Assembly (NCBI GenBank): GCA_902810695.1
Contig: CADDYV010000022.1
Coordinates: forward strand, 1 to 52,194
Direction of reading: 5' to 3'
DNA length: 52,194 nt
Origin: Actinomycetota bacterium
GTDB taxonomy: Bacteria > Actinomycetota > Rubrobacteria > Rubrobacterales > Rubrobacteraceae
Shown here: positions 9,814 through 18,379 of the stretch, in pieces
Layout: every line of letters begins with the position of its first letter
Numbering within the stretch: position 1 is the stretch's first letter
The notes under the pieces: generated by a model
Database searches by the model: none
What the model saw: only the letters and a program-made list of their open reading frames with translations
Told to the model about the DNA's origin: nothing
Position numbers and translations under genes: made by a program

Positions 9814-12225
9814 TTGACCGAAGCATTCGAGATGCCGCCGGAGACGGGCGAGGGTTACGAACCGCTCGGCGCGGCGAAGCCGGTGGAGCGCAGCGACCGG
9901 AGCGTGCGTTTGAAGTCGGGGACGGCGACCGTGGAAGTCACCGCTCTCGCTCCGGATCTCTTCCGGGTCGGGATGTTCCCGGAGGGCCACCCGCCAGAGT
10001 ACGGCTCGTACGCCGTCGAGAAAAACGATTGGGAGCCCGTCAAGGCCGGGATCGAGGAGACAGAAGGTAGCATCACGCTCTCGACAGAGGCAGGCGCGGC
10101 CCGCCTCTCGCTCGACCCGCTGAGGATAGGCTTCGCCGATGCTTCGGGCAACATCTTCGCCGCGGATAACGAGAAGCTAGGGATGGGCGTTGGCAAGAGA
10201 TCCGAGAGCCTCCTTGGACCGCCGGTCAGGATGTACAAGCGGCGCGAGGCGGGCGAGCGGTTCTTCGGCTGCGGGGAGCGCACCAGCGGGCTGGAGAAGA
10301 CGGGCTCGCACCAGATCTTCTGGAACGTGGACCCGCCGCTGGGACACACCGCCTCCCTCAACAACCTCTACTCCTCCATCCCGTTCGTCCTCTCGCTCAA
10401 GGATGGCCGGGCCTACGGCCTCCTCTTCGATAACACCCACCGCTCGGAGTTCGATCTGGCCAAAGAGAGGCCGGATGTCGCCTACTACGGGGCCGAGGGT
10501 GGAAACCTCGTCTACTACGTCTTCTGCGGCCCCACGCCGCGCGAGGTCCTCGCCCGCTACACCGAGCTTACGGGACATACGCCGATGCCGCCGCTGTGGG
10601 CTTTGGGCTACCAGCAGAGTCGCTGGAGCTACGGCAGCGAGAAGAGGCTCAAGGACGTGGCCTGCGAGTTCCGGGAGCGCGACATCCCCTGCGACGTGCT
10701 CTACCTGGACATAGACTACATGGACGGTTTTAGGGTCTTCACCTGGAACAGGGAGAGCTTCACCCAACCTGGCAAGACCGTCTCCGAACTGAGAGAGCAG
10801 GGCTTTCGGGTCGTTACCATCGTGGACCCTGGCGTGAAGGTGGACGAGAACTACCCAATCTACACCGAGGGACGCGACCGCGGATTCTTCTGCCAGACGC
10901 GCGAGGGCACAGAGTACCGCAACGCGGTGTGGCCGGGGATATGTGCCTTCCCGGACTTCATGGACCCGAAGGTAAGGGAGTGGTGGGGAGAGAACCACCG
11001 GGTGCTCCTGGATGAGGGTGTGGCCGGGATCTGGTGCGACATGAACGAGCCTTCGCTGAACATACCCAAGCAGTCCACGATGCCGCCTGACGTGGTGCAC
11101 CCTGGTGGTGGCGACCCCGTATATCACGGTGAGATCCACAACGTCTACGGCACGCTCATGGCCCGCGCCGCGCGTGAAGGTCTCCTGAAGCACAGGCCGG
11201 ATGAGCGTCCGTTCGTCATAACGCGTTCCGGGTACGCCGGGGTACAGCGCCACGCGATGCAGTGGACCGGGGATAACTCCTCGTGGTGGGAGCACCTGTG
11301 GATGAGCATGCCCCAATTGCAGAACATGGGACTTTCGGGAGTTGCCTGGGCCGGGGTCGACATTGGGGGCTTCGGCGGCGACTGCGACGGTGAGCTTCTC
11401 GCCCGCTTCACCGAGTTCGGCGTCTTCCAGCCCTTCTGCCGTAACCATTCGGCGAAGGACACCCGCCACCAGGAGCCCTGGGCTTTCGGCGAGCCCTACG
11501 AGTCGGTGTGCCGCGAGATGATAAAGCTGCGCTACCGGCTTTTGCCCTACCTCTACACGCTCTTCGAGGAGTGCCACCGCACCGGAGCCCCGATCCTGCG
11601 CCCCCTGCTCTTCGAGTATCCCGCAGACGAAGCGACCTACGCGACGGACGACGAGTTTTTGCTCGGCAACTCCCTGCTCATCGCCCCGATCACACGCCCC
11701 GGTATCGAGCACCGGCACGTCTACCTGCCGGAAGGGACCTGGTTACACTACTGGAGCGGCGAGAGGTTCGAGGGACCGGCCCACATCCTGGCCCACGCGC
11801 CACTGGGCGAGCCCGCCATCTACGTCAGATCCAACCACGCCATACCGCTGGGACCGGAGGTAAACCACACCGGCGAGCGCCCGGCGGACCCGATAACCTT
11901 CCTGCTCTACCCCTCGGAAGGTGCAGGCGAGTCGGAGTTGTATGAGGATGCGGGCGAGGGCTTCGGCTACGAGGAAGGGGAGTACGCGCGGCGCAACATC
12001 TCCTGCGAGCGTTCCGGCGACGGAGTTACGGTAGGTATCGGGGCGCGCGAGGGGGACTTCGTCCCGGACCGGCGCAGCGTCCTGGTAGAGCTTCGGGGAC
12101 TGGACTTCCAACCGCAGGGCGTCTCGGTAAACGGCGCGGATGCGGACCGGCGCACGGAGAACGGGGACCTCGTGATCCCTCTCGAAGAAACCCCGGCGGC
12201 ACTGATGGTAGAGGTGCGCCCCTAG
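9814..12225 (+). CDS. Glycoside hydrolase family 31 alpha-glucosidase
   Basis: A large (803 aa) GH31 retaining alpha-glycosidase with no signal peptide, so probably cytoplasmic. It has an N-terminal beta-sandwich, the (beta/alpha)8 barrel with nucleophile Asp409 in GIWCDMNEPS and acid/base Asp487 in WTGDNSS, the DIGGFGGD signature and a C-terminal beta domain. The start is TTG with a strong AGGAGG 6 nt upstream. It probably releases glucose from alpha-glucosides or maltooligosaccharides. The convergent HAD phosphatase overlaps its stop by 4 nt. Confidence 0.94.
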   Translation: MTEAFEMPPETGEGYEPLGAAKPVERSDRSVRLKSGTATVEVTALAPDLFRVGMFPEGHPPEYGSYAVEKNDWEPVKAGIEETEGSITLSTEAGAARLSLDPLRIGFADASGNIFAADNEKLGMGVGKRSESLLGPPVRMYKRREAGERFFGCGERTSGLEKTGSHQIFWNVDPPLGHTASLNNLYSSIPFVLSLKDGRAYGLLFDNTHRSEFDLAKERPDVAYYGAEGGNLVYYVFCGPTPREVLARYTELTGHTPMPPLWALGYQQSRWSYGSEKRLKDVACEFRERDIPCDVLYLDIDYMDGFRVFTWNRESFTQPGKTVSELREQGFRVVTIVDPGVKVDENYPIYTEGRDRGFFCQTREGTEYRNAVWPGICAFPDFMDPKVREWWGENHRVLLDEGVAGIWCDMNEPSLNIPKQSTMPPDVVHPGGGDPVYHGEIHNVYGTLMARAAREGLLKHRPDERPFVITRSGYAGVQRHAMQWTGDNSSWWEHLWMSMPQLQNMGLSGVAWAGVDIGGFGGDCDGELLARFTEFGVFQPFCRNHSAKDTRHQEPWAFGEPYESVCREMIKLRYRLLPYLYTLFEECHRTGAPILRPLLFEYPADEATYATDDEFLLGNSLLIAPITRPGIEHRHVYLPEGTWLHYWSGERFEGPAHILAHAPLGEPAIYVRSNHAIPLGPEVNHTGERPADPITFLLYPSEGAGESELYEDAGEGFGYEEGEYARRNISCERSGDGVTVGIGAREGDFVPDRRSVLVELRGLDFQPQGVSVNGADADRRTENGDLVIPLEETPAALMVEVRP

Positions 12226-12869
12226 CGGTCCAGGAGATCGTAGAGCGCCGGGTCCGTAAAGTCCCGCACGGTCAGGAAGGCTCCGCTCTCCCTCAGCCTC
12301 TCGGGGTTGCCGGCAGAGGCTACCCCGACAGTCGGTATACCTGCGGTGGTTGCCGAGGATATCCCGGTCGGCGAGTCCTCGAAAGCGAGAGCCTCTTCCG
12401 GCTCGACCCCCAGAGACTTTATTGCCTTCCGGTAGGGCGTCGGGTCGGGTTTGCCCACGCCCACGTCGCTCGCGAGCACCGCGAGATCGAAGGTTTTCTC
12501 AAGAAGTAGAGCTTGCAGCACGCTCTGAACATTCTCTTCCGGAGCGTTGGTGACCAGCCCGAGGCTCAGGTCGCGTCTGCGGGTCTCTCTGAGGAACCCC
12601 GTAAGACCCGGCAGTGGTTCGAGCTTCGGCGTGAGCTCCCGGAAGCTGCGCTCTTTCGCATCGCCGATCGCCTCGCTTTCCTGCGGAGAGATGTCTGGCA
12701 GGAAGGTGCGGACGATCTCCGCCGTGGTACGCCCGACTATGCGTTGCTGGTAGAGTTTTTCGTCCACCTCGACGCCGTGAGGTTTGAAAACCTCGTTCCA
12801 CGCCAGCAGGTGCAGCGGGTCGGTCTCGGCGAGCGTGCCATCGAGGTCGAAGAGCAGGGCCCGGACCAA
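12222..12869 (-). CDS. HAD-superfamily hydrolase, beta-phosphoglucomutase/phosphatase-like
   Basis: A 215-residue HAD subfamily IA protein. Motif I is LLFDLDGTLAETD, motif II LVTNAP, the Lys motif GKPDP and motif IV FEDSPTGISSA. The cap domain (residues about 18-80) and length resemble beta-phosphoglucomutases and sugar-phosphate phosphatases. TTG 12869 is the only start near motif I; the longer frame to 13184 runs over the next gene. Proximity to the GH31 glucosidase suggests sugar-phosphate metabolism, but this is inference. It follows the small membrane protein gene by 5 nt, so the two are probably cotranscribed. Confidence 0.87.
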   Translation of the reverse strand: MVRALLFDLDGTLAETDPLHLLAWNEVFKPHGVEVDEKLYQQRIVGRTTAEIVRTFLPDISPQESEAIGDAKERSFRELTPKLEPLPGLTGFLRETRRRDLSLGLVTNAPEENVQSVLQALLLEKTFDLAVLASDVGVGKPDPTPYRKAIKSLGVEPEEALAFEDSPTGISSATTAGIPTVGVASAGNPERLRESGAFLTVRDFTDPALYDLLDR

Positions 12870-12874
12870 ACCAG

Positions 12875-13225
12875 TCAACCGTGGAAGAGGACCATGTTCA
12901 ACATACGGGTGACGATGAGCAGCGCGCCCAGGTAGAGCAGGATAACAAGGTGTCCGGGTTCGCGGTTTTTCCTCAGCGGACTCGTCCTGTACTCGGCCAT
13001 CCCGAAAATCAGACCGATGGCGCACAGGCCCCAGATCCAGTTGAAGACGATGTAGCGGGCGAAGTCTCCCGGAGCCGGGTGGGTGACGGCCCACACGTAG
13101 GAGCCGGTTACGATTGCCGCGAGCGCGACCGAGAGCATGAAGCATACCTTGTTCGCCCGATTGCGCCGCTTCCAGGCCAGCCACCCGGTAAGGACGCCGC
13201 CGATCCCGTGAAAGCTCATCTTCAT
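12875..13225 (-). CDS. Small integral membrane protein of unknown function
   Basis: A 116-residue protein with about four hydrophobic segments (near residues 7-15, 28-46, 61-78 and 92-112) and a basic loop (AWKRRNRANK). I do not recognise a family. It begins 53 bp from a divergent MFS gene and is followed almost directly by the HAD phosphatase, suggesting a two-gene operon. Its function is unknown. Confidence 0.65.
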   Translation of the reverse strand: MKMSFHGIGGVLTGWLAWKRRNRANKVCFMLSVALAAIVTGSYVWAVTHPAPGDFARYIVFNWIWGLCAIGLIFGMAEYRTSPLRKNREPGHLVILLYLGALLIVTRMLNMVLFHG

Positions 13226-13278
13226 GGCGTCTATATTAGCATTCCACTCCCTCGCTCCGGCGGGTTAGAATAGCGCCC

Positions 13279-14409
13279 GTGCGCCGTCTGCTGCTCCTCA
13301 CCTGCGCGATAGTTCTGGTAGACACGGTCTTCTACGCCGCGCTGGTCCCGCTCATCCCCTACTACAGCGAAGAGTTCGGCCTCTCCAAGTCTGCCGTGGG
13401 GTTCTTGAGCGGAGCTTTCGGGGCCGGGGTGCTCGCCGGTTCCGTTCCCGGCGGATACCTGGCTTTCCGGGCCGGGGTAAAGCCGACGGCGCTCGGGGGG
13501 CTTGCGATCTTCTCGGCCACCAGCCTGGCGTTCGGGTTCGCGGGCGGGCCGTACGCGCTCATCCTGGCGCGCTTCGGAGAGGGATTCGGGAGCGCGCTCT
13601 CTTGGGTTGCGGCGTTTACCTGGCTCGCCTACCGCGCGCCGGAGGAGCGGCGGGGAGAATTCGTAGGGACGATGCTCAGCGCGGCGGTCGTCGGCGCCCT
13701 GCTCGGTCCGGCTCTCGGAAGTGCCGCCGTCGCCGCCGGGGTCCCGCTCGCCTTCACCGCGATGGCCGCCGCGGGAGCCGGAATCCTGGTCTGGGCCGCC
13801 CTGGAACCCGCGCCGCAACCCGAAACCGGCCATACGTTTTCGGAGATGTTCCGGGGGCTTTTCAGAATACGGTTCGCGGGCAGCCTCTGGCTCATAACGA
13901 TATCACCTCTGATCTTCAGCTCTCTGACCGTGCTGATCCCGCTCGACCTCAGCGGGTTCGGGTGGAGCGCGGCAGCGGTAGGCGCCGTTTTCCTGATCGC
14001 CTCCGCCGCCGAGGCCGCCGCCCATCCACTGCTGGGACGGTGGTCCGACCGCAGCGGGTATCGTGGTCCCGTCTACACGGGTCTGCTCGGCTCTATTCTT
14101 ATCCTGCTCGCGTTGCCCTGGGCAGGAAGCCCGTGGCTGATATCACCGCTCGTCGTGCTCGCCGCTGCAGCCTTCAACGCTTCCCTGACACCTGGCACGG
14201 CTCTGTTCTCCAAAGACGCCGCGAAAGTTGGTGTGGATCAGGCGCTCGTCTTCGGCGCCGTGAACTTCACCTGGGCCCTGGGTTCTGCCGCCGGATCCCC
14301 GCTCGCAGGTTTTCTCGCGGATCTGCAGAGCGACGCGCTCACCTACCTGTTCCTCGCCCTGGTTTGTCTTGCTACGCTGGCTCTCCTGCTCCGGTTCAAG
14401 ATTCTCTAG
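13279..14409 (+). CDS. MFS transporter
   Basis: A 376-residue major facilitator with about 12 membrane segments. It begins with GTG and goes straight into the first helix (LLLLTCAIVLVDTVFYAAL). A DHA1-like antiporter motif C region (LSWVAAFTWLAYRAPEERRGEF) and a cytoplasmic loop with GRWSDRSGYR are visible. It resembles drug/proton antiporters of the DHA1 type, but the substrate cannot be inferred. It is divergent from the small membrane protein gene. Confidence 0.87.
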   Translation: MRRLLLLTCAIVLVDTVFYAALVPLIPYYSEEFGLSKSAVGFLSGAFGAGVLAGSVPGGYLAFRAGVKPTALGGLAIFSATSLAFGFAGGPYALILARFGEGFGSALSWVAAFTWLAYRAPEERRGEFVGTMLSAAVVGALLGPALGSAAVAAGVPLAFTAMAAAGAGILVWAALEPAPQPETGHTFSEMFRGLFRIRFAGSLWLITISPLIFSSLTVLIPLDLSGFGWSAAAVGAVFLIASAAEAAAHPLLGRWSDRSGYRGPVYTGLLGSILILLALPWAGSPWLISPLVVLAAAAFNASLTPGTALFSKDAAKVGVDQALVFGAVNFTWALGSAAGSPLAGFLADLQSDALTYLFLALVCLATLALLLRFKIL

Positions 14410-14520
14410 CTGGCTCTCCGAAAAATGCGAAGCACGACGCAAAAGTAATAAATAATGCTAACATTTACTTGTAAACGAGTCTTTCGAGCACCTGTTCGGC
14501 TACAGGAAGGATCCTGGCAG

Positions 14521-14733
14521 ATGAGATTAATGGGGTTGCCGAATGTCGCCCGCTACCCCGAGGCAACCGTAGCGCGCGGTGACGAAGCGATAGAGATCCA
14601 CTTCAGCGGCAACGATGGTGAGCAAACCATGAGCGTCCCCTTGAAGTACGTTGGCGAAGACGCTGAGCTGGCGGAGCTACGGTTGCTCGCGCAGCTCCAG
14701 GACATCGGTTATAGCGTCCAGCGAAGCACCTAG
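14521..14733 (+). CDS. Small conserved-looking hypothetical protein
   Basis: A 70-residue acidic protein starting MRLMGLPNVARYPEATVA, preceded by AGGAAGG about 10 nt upstream. The open frame extends up to 14455, but the upstream part is basic and reads through an AT-rich intergenic stretch. There are no membrane segments and no known motif. Two strands and a C-terminal helix (LAELRLLAQLQDIGYSVQ) look foldable. Its reality rests on codon character and the ribosome site only. Confidence 0.4.
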   Translation: MRLMGLPNVARYPEATVARGDEAIEIHFSGNDGEQTMSVPLKYVGEDAELAELRLLAQLQDIGYSVQRST

Positions 14734-14750
14734 CCAAGTCCGCCACGCTC

Positions 14751-14774
14751 ACTCGCGTACCTTTTTTCGCGAGT
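14751..14774. terminator. Hairpin, likely terminator after the 70-aa ORF
   Basis: A perfect 7-bp stem (ACTCGCG / CGCGAGT) encloses a T-rich loop containing six T's. It lies 17 nt after the + strand stop at 14733. The T run is in the loop rather than after the stem, so classification as an intrinsic terminator is tentative. Confidence 0.4.
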
Positions 14775-14858
14775 AAAGACCATATACCCCGAAGCGGTAG
14801 AGAAAACCGCTGGTACAAGAGGGGCCGGGATGGGCCCCGACCCCTTGCCCCTTGAATT

Positions 14859-14875
14859 CCCCGGACCTTCCGGGG
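14859..14875. terminator. Strong GC hairpin downstream of the formaldehyde dehydrogenase gene
   Basis: A perfect 7-bp stem (CCCCGGA / TCCGGGG) with a 3-nt CCT loop lies 19 nt past the minus-strand stop at 14894. Two more stems stand beside it: GGGGCC/GGCCCC at 14821-14838 and AGCGGT/ACCGCT at 14793-14811. Together they make a multi-hairpin end to the long minus-strand run. Confidence 0.55.
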
Positions 14876-14893
14876 CCTGCGCGGTTGTCTCTC

Positions 14894-16111
14894 CTAGGCG
14901 TTGGGGATCATGCCGTGCGGGTTGAGCACGAACTTCTTGGCCGCTCCCTTGTCGAAGTCCTTGTAGCCCTGCGGGGCGTCGTCCAGAGAGATGACGGTGG
15001 CATTGACAGCATCCGCGATGTGCGCCTTGTCGTGCAGGATGCTCATCATCAGGCCGCGGTTGTACCTCTTGACCGGGCACTGTCCGGTGAAGAAGACGTG
15101 GCTCTTGGCCCAGCCGAGGCCGAAGCGGATCTTCAGCGTCCCCTCCTGGGCATCCGGATCCGACGCGCCGGGGTCGCCGGTTACGTAGAGGCCCGGAATG
15201 CCGAGCCGGCCACCCGCGCGGGTTACCGTCTGGATGGCGTTCAGTACCGTCGCGGGAGCTTCCTGCGCACCCCGCCCATGTCCGCTTGCCTCGAAACCGA
15301 CTGCATCAACCGCGCAGTCTACTTCCGGCTCACCGACGATGTCGGCGATCTGTTCTTCGAGCGGAGTATCCTCGCCCACGTTTACGGTCTCGCAACCGAA
15401 GGATCTCGCCTGCGCCAGACGCTCTTCGTTAAGGTCGCCCACGATGACGACCGCCGCTCCGAGCAAATGAGCCGAATAGGCCGCGGCGAGCCCGACCGGC
15501 CCCGCGCCAGCCACGTAGACCGTCGAGCCCGTGGTTACGCCCGCGCTATACGCGCCGTGGTATCCGGTGGGGAAGATGTCCGAGAGCATCGTGAGGTCCA
15601 GGATCTTCTCCAGCGCCTGATCCCTGTCGGGGAATTTCAGGAGGTTGAAGTCCGCGAAGGGAACCATCACGTACTCGGCCTGGCCGCCGATCCAACCACC
15701 CATGTCCACGTAGCCGTACGCCGAGCCTGCCCGCGCCGGGTTGACGTTCAGGCATATGCCCGTCTTTCCCTCGTTGCAGTTACGGCAGCGCCCGCAGGCG
15801 ATATTGAACGGTACCGAGCAGATGTCGCCGATGTCCACGAACTGTACGTCGTTGCCCTTCTCGACGACTTCGCCCGTGATCTCATGCCCCAGCGTCTGCC
15901 CTACAGGCGCGGTCGTCCTGCCGCGTACCATGTGCTGGTCCGAGCCGCAGATGTTCGTCGAGACGATCTTGAGGATAACGGCGTGGGGAGCTTCCTTGCT
16001 CATCCCCATCGCCCTAGCAACGTCTTCAGGAACCTCTAGCTTCGGGTAATCAATGGGCTCTACCGCTACCTCGCCGGGCCCCTTGTACACAACTACCCTG
16101 TTGTCGGCCAT
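14894..16111 (-). CDS. fdhA: Glutathione-independent formaldehyde dehydrogenase (zinc alcohol dehydrogenase family)
   Basis: A 405-residue zinc MDR enzyme closely matching the glutathione-independent formaldehyde dehydrogenase family (Pseudomonas-type dismutase/dehydrogenase). It shows the catalytic zinc Cys in NICGSDQHM, LGHEITGEV, the four-Cys structural zinc loop (CGRCRNCNEGKTGIC), the family insert MGGWIGGQAEYVMVP and the Rossmann VAGAGPVGLAAA. It has a strong AAGGAGG ribosome site. It oxidises formaldehyde, possibly with aldehyde dismutation, in the cytoplasm. It ends the minus-strand run that starts at corA. Confidence 0.92.
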   Translation of the reverse strand: MADNRVVVYKGPGEVAVEPIDYPKLEVPEDVARAMGMSKEAPHAVILKIVSTNICGSDQHMVRGRTTAPVGQTLGHEITGEVVEKGNDVQFVDIGDICSVPFNIACGRCRNCNEGKTGICLNVNPARAGSAYGYVDMGGWIGGQAEYVMVPFADFNLLKFPDRDQALEKILDLTMLSDIFPTGYHGAYSAGVTTGSTVYVAGAGPVGLAAAYSAHLLGAAVVIVGDLNEERLAQARSFGCETVNVGEDTPLEEQIADIVGEPEVDCAVDAVGFEASGHGRGAQEAPATVLNAIQTVTRAGGRLGIPGLYVTGDPGASDPDAQEGTLKIRFGLGWAKSHVFFTGQCPVKRYNRGLMMSILHDKAHIADAVNATVISLDDAPQGYKDFDKGAAKKFVLNPHGMIPNA

Positions 16112-16244
16112 AAAGGTTATCCTCCTTTAGTTGGTTTCCGGGAACATCCCGTCTGCCTGCATTCCCACCCTGCTAGAAACCCTGATCGCACTTCAGGGGC
16201 ACCACCTCCGATCCCGTGAACTCTGTGACCAAACATCGGTGATT

Positions 16245-16640
16245 TTAGAAAGCTGCGGCGCCTGCCTCGGCGACCTCCTGATCCTGCTCGACCGTGCCGG
16301 TGCTGACGCCGATCGCCCCTACGACCGCTCCATCACGTTCGAGCGGGATGCCTCCTGCGAAGATCACAACCCGACCGCTATTTGTCGTGTTGATGCCGAA
16401 GAGCGGTTCTCCAGCCTGCGCCTGCTCGCCGAGATCTTTCGTTTGCGTTTCAAAGGCGATAGCGGTGAAGGCTTTGTTGATCGAGATGTCTATGCTCCCG
16501 ATGAATCCTCCGTCCATCCGCGCGAACGCCTTCAGGTTGCCGCCCGCGTCTACCACGGCGATGTCCATGGGCTGCCCGATCTCACGCGCCTTCTGCTGGG
16601 CGGCAGAGATGACCCTCTGCGCCTCTTCGAGCGTTATCAC
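16245..16640 (-). CDS. GlcG/HbpS heme-binding family protein
   Basis: A 131-residue member of the GlcG/HbpS family (Pfam Haem_degrading), with MDIAVVDAGGNLKAFARMDG, the SIDISINKAFTA helix and the GGIPLERDGAVVGAIGVSTG strand pair. HbpS binds heme and acts in redox sensing in Streptomyces; GlcG members accompany glycolate and diol-utilisation genes. There is no signal peptide. It starts with GTG after GGAGGAGAATTAG, 25 nt downstream of the solute-binding-protein-like gene, which suggests cotranscription. Confidence 0.85.
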   Translation of the reverse strand: MITLEEAQRVISAAQQKAREIGQPMDIAVVDAGGNLKAFARMDGGFIGSIDISINKAFTAIAFETQTKDLGEQAQAGEPLFGINTTNSGRVVIFAGGIPLERDGAVVGAIGVSTGTVEQDQEVAEAGAAAF

Positions 16641-16664
16641 ACCTAATTCTCCTCCTTTCTCTAA

Positions 16665-18278
16665 TCACCCGTTGCGCCGCGACCAGTGCCCCTCATCCAC
16701 CTCGGTCTCGGCAAGCTCCAGCGTGGTGGCGTAGCCATTGAACTTGACGTGGTTGTTCACGGCGTAGAGCGCCTGCGGGCAGCACAGGAAGACGCTCAGT
16801 GCCTCATCGTAGACGAGCCGGTCTATCTGCTTCCCCAACTCGCCCAGTTTGTTCGCGTCGGTCTCCACCAAAGACCTGGCGAGTAGATCCTCGAACTCCG
16901 GGATGGTCGGGCCGGCACGAAACGCTCCGCCGGAGTGGAAGTACTCGCGGTGTATTACCCCCGGTGGGTAGCCAGCGGCGAGGTCGAACCAGGCGTGCGC
17001 CAGAACGTCGAACGGCAGCGGCAGGTTCTTCTCCACCAGCGCGTGCTGCGCGGCGAGAAGCTCCTCGTCGGGGATCTCAATCAGCTCCACCGCGATGCCC
17101 AACGAGTCGCGGAAGTCCTCGGCCATCCGCCTCCCTACCGCGTCCACGTCGCTCGTGATCGCCAGCCGGAGCGCGCGGTCCTCGGGCCATCCAGCCTCGG
17201 TGAGCAGCCGCCGCGCCTGTTCGGGATCGTGCGGGTAGGGCTCTCTATCATCCGTCATGCCGCCGGAGTACGGCGGGGCCAGCGCGGCGACGGGGTGGGC
17301 GTATCCGGCGAACACCTCGTTTATGAGGCGGTCGCGGTCCACGGCGAGGTTGAGCGCCCGACGCACGCGCACCTCGCCCATGAAGCTGACGTTGCGGTTG
17401 ATGAGCCCAGAGACGACGCGCAGAGCATCCACTGCGACCAGGTGCGCATATTCGGAGCTCTCCACCCGCTCTGCGGAGGCGGGCGGGACCTCGGAGACGA
17501 TATCCACCTCTCCCTCGGTGTCACAGACTTTATCCAGCGCCTCGGCGGGGCTTATGTCGTTGACGTAGATAACCCTCTCCAGCCTGGGTCCCCGCTCTTT
17601 GTTCCAGTAGTCGGTGTTCGCTTCGAGGATCAGGCGGTCGCTGCGCGGCTGGTCTCTGTTCAGCCACGTACAGGTGAACGGCTCTGCCTCGACGAGTGCG
17701 ATCTCGTTATCCAGCGTGGAGTAGCCCTCGGCGAGGATGAATGGTCCCGAGCCCCACGGGCCCGGAGCGTCTATCACTCACCAGTGCCCCTCGCCGCTGC
17801 CGAGCTTGCGGTAACCGAACCCTTCCTCCTCCCAGAAGCGCGTCGAGGGGACGTGGAAGCCGCGGAACTTCGCCAGGGCGAGGCCGTCCGGTTCTGGAAA
17901 GTTGAACCTGATGGTGTAGTCGTCGGGCACCTCCACGGTGGTGTCGGGATGGAAGTTGAGGTACGTTCCCGGCGGATGCGGAGCCTTCCATTTCTGGACC
18001 TCATCAAAAGCGCGCCTGAGGCTGTGGGCATCCAGCGTCTCGCTGTCCTGGAAGCGAATGCCCTCGCGCACCTTCACGACGAGGGTACTCCCCTCCCAGT
18101 GGGAATCCTCCATGCACGCACCCACGATCCGGCCCCGTTCGTCGGTGCGCACCGGCTCCTCCATGGTGTTCCATGTAACAAAAAGCCAGTTCAGCGGGTT
18201 TGGATCGAAGACATGAACCGTACCTACGGGCGTACGATCTTCCCTTCCAACAGCAGACTCCCCTGTAGGCTGGACCAT
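16665..18278 (-). CDS. Family 5 solute-binding-protein-like gene without signal peptide; in-frame TGA at codon 167 (candidate selenoprotein or disrupted gene)
   Basis: Read through one in-frame TGA (17780-17778), the frame encodes a 537-residue SBP_bac_5 protein (oligopeptide/nickel-binding fold). The part before the TGA ends GYRKLGSGEGHW and the part after continues VIDAPGPWGSGPFILAEGY, the strand expected next in the family, without frame change. The rest is intact to the C-terminus, with no other stop and no decay in codon use. The start ATG at 18278 has AAGGAG upstream and enters the fold directly. No signal peptide or lipobox is present, and no permease or ATPase gene lies nearby. After the TGA comes an 8-bp hairpin with loop GUG. 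The TGA may encode selenocysteine, or be a recent nonsense change from TGG or TGC. Confidence 0.75.
17747..17765 (-). promoter_or_regulatory. SECIS-like hairpin after the in-frame TGA of the solute-binding-protein-like gene
   Basis: On the minus strand, 20 nt after the TGA begins a 3-nt loop GUG closed by an 8-bp stem, CCGGGCCC pairing with GGGCTCGG (one G-U pair). A flanking U-G pair could extend it. Bacterial SECIS elements are hairpins just downstream of UGA with a G at the start of a small apical loop, and this fits. The region is GC-rich, so a chance hairpin remains possible. Confidence 0.45.
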
Positions 18279-18379
18279 GCAGCCTCTCCTTTCCATTACC
18301 TTTCCCTACGAAAAGATAGTACCAGAGCCCGGGCCCCGCGCAAGGGCTCCCGGCGACCGGCCCGGAAAACCCGTCTTTC

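Noticed and set aside
10177-11718. Long open frame (513 codons) on the minus strand
   Set aside because: It is fully antisense to the GH31 gene, whose catalytic motifs and codon use are clear; the product looks like no protein family.
16665-18278. TGA read as tryptophan by an altered genetic code
   Set aside because: TGA is a true stop for many genes here, for example at the accD/accA and trpG/trpD overlaps, and tryptophan is encoded by TGG throughout.
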